DNA of 7,419 nucleotides. Origin: Deltaproteobacteria bacterium (GTDB lineage: Bacteria; Desulfobacterota; Dissulfuribacteria; Dissulfuribacterales; QOAL01). Numbering within the stretch: position 1 is the first letter of the stretch; the number at the start of each line of letters is the position of its first letter. The stretch is from assembly GCA_027068235.1 (NCBI GenBank), contig JAMOUE010000284.1:1-7419 (forward strand), written 5' to 3'. Below the pieces are notes generated by a model. The model saw only the letters and a program-made list of their open reading frames with translations, was not told the DNA's origin and ran no database searches. The position numbers and the translations under genes are program-made. Shown in pieces: positions 5,951 to 7,419 of the stretch.

Positions 5951-5968
5951 CTCGCATATCTCGCATAT
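5951..5968. repeat. Two-copy CTCGCATAT tandem repeat
   Basis: The 9-base unit CTCGCATAT occurs twice in direct succession in the 83-base gap between flgL and csrA. On the transcribed strand it reads ATATGCGAG twice. It may be a slippage product or a regulatory site in the csrA leader; I could not match it to a known site. Confidence 0.45.
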
Positions 5969-5995
5969 ACGGAAACACCAACCGCCATGAGTAAC

Positions 5996-6892
5996 TTAGA
6001 TATAATCTGCTAGGGTCATCTTCATTACTTTAGAAGCTGCTCCAAGAGCTGCCTGATAGGCCGTCTCCGTAGCATTAAGATTGTTAATGGCCTCAATAAG
6101 ATCTGTATCCTCCACTCCTGAAAGAATCTGCGTATTTATAATCTTTTGGGAGTCCATAACCACCTCTTTTACATCAAGAGAATTGGCCATGGCACCAATC
6201 CTGGCTGTCTGATTACTTATATGCACCATAGAATCATCCAGCTTTTTTATGGCATTTTCTATATTTGGCTGGCTGTTAGCCATTAAGCTATCGTAAAGGT
6301 CCTTGAGTGCATCGAACGCTCCACTGTCTACAAGGGTACTTTTGCCATCAAGGTTTATGTTCTGCCTAATACCTGGGGCGACATCTAGTTCTATACTGTC
6401 TTGATTGCCTAAATAGGTAACGTTGCCATCCCTATCCATCACAAAAGGCTTTTGTCCTTCAGCATAGTCTGTTGTTTTAGAACCAGCGAGTAAGTACCTG
6501 TTTCCAAGTTTGGCATTACCAAGGCTTACGACCTCTTCGAGTATATTTTTGACTTCTTGAGCAATGGCACGCCTATTGTCACCATTTATAGTGTCATTAG
6601 CTCCCTCTATTGCCAGTTCCTTTGCCCTTTGCAGCCTTTCCTCCACACCAGACAAGGTATTCTCTGTGGCCTTTACCCATCCCTGACCATAGGTGATATT
6701 CCTTTTGAACTGTTCAACATCGGCCAGGTTGTCTCTAAGCCCAAGGGCATGGGTCAGCTTTACAGGAGCATCAGATGGGGTCTGATATATCTTACCTGAG
6801 GATATGGTGGCATTCGTTCTATCAAGCCTCTCCGTAAGTCTCGAAAGATCTGTTTTAACCCTATTGTACATGGTGGTCATAGTGACTCTCAT
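5996..6892 (-). CDS. flgL: Flagellar hook-filament junction protein FlgL (HAP3)
   Basis: Exported structural protein joining the hook-FlgK ring to the flagellin filament. The 298 residues are close to the E. coli length of about 317. The flagellin-like N-terminal helices include MRVTMTTMYNR, LERL-type spacing (LTERLDRTNATISSGK) and the PSDAPV turn (about 39-44). The C-terminus has the matching helix TETAYQAALGAASKVMKMTLADYI. The variable middle (about 140-200) contains GNRYLLAGSKT, typical of FlgL. ATG at 6892 is preceded by AGGGGG 7 bases upstream and starts only 15 bases after the flgK stop, so the two are cotranscribed. Distinguished from flagellin by the MRVT start, the GNRYLLAG segment and the position after flgK. 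Confidence 0.95.
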   Translation of the reverse strand: MRVTMTTMYNRVKTDLSRLTERLDRTNATISSGKIYQTPSDAPVKLTHALGLRDNLADVEQFKRNITYGQGWVKATENTLSGVEERLQRAKELAIEGANDTINGDNRRAIAQEVKNILEEVVSLGNAKLGNRYLLAGSKTTDYAEGQKPFVMDRDGNVTYLGNQDSIELDVAPGIRQNINLDGKSTLVDSGAFDALKDLYDSLMANSQPNIENAIKKLDDSMVHISNQTARIGAMANSLDVKEVVMDSQKIINTQILSGVEDTDLIEAINNLNATETAYQAALGAASKVMKMTLADYI

Positions 6893-6907
6893 AAGTCATC
6901 CCCCTGA

Positions 6908-7419
6908 CTATTTTGCTTGAAGAAGCGAGACAAACAGTTCATCTGCCACACTTATAAGCTTGGCTGCAGCTGTATATGCATGCTGGAACTTAAGCAAATC
7001 AGAAAGTTCCTCATCTATAGACACTCCAGATACATCCTCACGTCTGGCCTGAAGATCGTTGACTGCTCCGCGCATAAAATCGTGATCCAGGTTTACTGTA
7101 CGTGTATCTATTCCGATGTTACCCACTAAACTGTGATAGGCATCGTTAATAGTAGAATCGTCAAGATCAGCTACAGGCTTTAAACTTAAATTCTTCATTT
7201 CCAGCGCATTGTCGTTATTTGCAGGAAAAAGCCTGCCACCTGCTGGAGTTGCCATCTGTAAGTATGCAGCAAGACCTGAAGTATCATCGGTAATGGCAAA
7301 GCGATCGGCACCTCCTGCAGCAAATATCTGAAGCCTGCCATTTTCAATAACAGCCTTTAAATCATTGTTGGCATTTATCAGATCCCTAACATCCTCCAAG
7401 GTATCTGTATCTGCATGAA
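6908..7419 (-). CDS. flgK: Flagellar hook-associated protein FlgK (HAP1), C-terminal part
   Basis: Exported junction protein between hook and FlgL. Only the last 170 codons are in the window; the frame is open at the right edge (first full codons read HADTDTLEDVRDLINAN), so the start lies outside. The C-terminal signature is SGVSIDEELSDLLKFQHAYTAAAKLISVADELFVSLLQ, split here as SGVSIDEELSDLL and KFQHAYTAAAKLISVADELF, which forms the coiled-coil rod domain shared with hook and rod proteins. The LEDVRDLINANNDL segment and the following FAITDD region match the variable domain of FlgK proteins. A TTG at 7399 could be mistaken for a start, but coding continues upstream of it. It ends 15 bases before flgL. 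Confidence 0.93.
   Translation of the reverse strand, partial: HADTDTLEDVRDLINANNDLKAVIENGRLQIFAAGGADRFAITDDTSGLAAYLQMATPAGGRLFPANNDNALEMKNLSLKPVADLDDSTINDAYHSLVGNIGIDTRTVNLDHDFMRGAVNDLQARREDVSGVSIDEELSDLLKFQHAYTAAAKLISVADELFVSLLQAK

Noticed and set aside
1..7419. tRNA, rRNA, CRISPR array, insertion sequence or phage genes
   Set aside because: No cloverleaf-like arms, regularly spaced repeats, transposase motifs or phage-like proteins were seen on either strand.

Overview
The window comes from a flagellated, Gram-negative-type bacterium of fairly low G+C content. The gene order flgK-flgL-csrA-fliW, a bactofilin paired with a membrane-anchored M23 peptidase, and the style of the proteins suggest a delta-proteobacterial / Desulfobacterota-like lineage. 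That placement is an inference from gene order and general resemblance; no marker here fixes the taxon.

Layout. Positions 1-2376 (minus) hold a SecD-SecF fusion whose 3' end lies beyond the window. Positions 2377-3092 are a roughly 700-base, AT-rich stretch without a convincing gene. It carries a terminator-like hairpin in front of secDF, a possible 43-codon ORF on the minus strand, a candidate sigma-70-type promoter facing right, and a short A/T-rich tandem repeat. Positions 3093-4429 (plus) are a two-gene unit: a membrane-anchored M23 endopeptidase, then a bactofilin that starts 91 bases inside the peptidase gene in another frame. Positions 4430-4571 separate convergent gene ends and contain GAACT-type repeats. 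Positions 4572-7419 (minus) hold nrdR and, read in transcription order from the right edge, the 3' end of flgK, then flgL, csrA and fliW, followed by nrdR.

How the genes work together. SecDF pulls exported proteins through the Sec channel using ion motive force. The peptidase and bactofilin form a likely envelope-shaping module: a cytoplasmic bactofilin polymer positions a periplasmic peptidoglycan hydrolase through the hydrolase's short cytoplasmic tail and membrane helix. FlgK and FlgL are the two hook-filament junction proteins. CsrA (RNA-binding repressor) and FliW (its protein antagonist, which also binds flagellin) form the partner switch that matches flagellin synthesis to export. NrdR represses ribonucleotide reductase genes and has no obvious functional link to its flagellar neighbours.

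Most of the window is conventional. The points most worth checking are the peptidase/bactofilin overlap and the peptidase's N-terminal tail, the sharp base-composition change at that junction, the csrA-fliW intercistronic hairpin with nearby GGA motifs, and a 13-base repeat found in opposite orientations on either side of nrdR.
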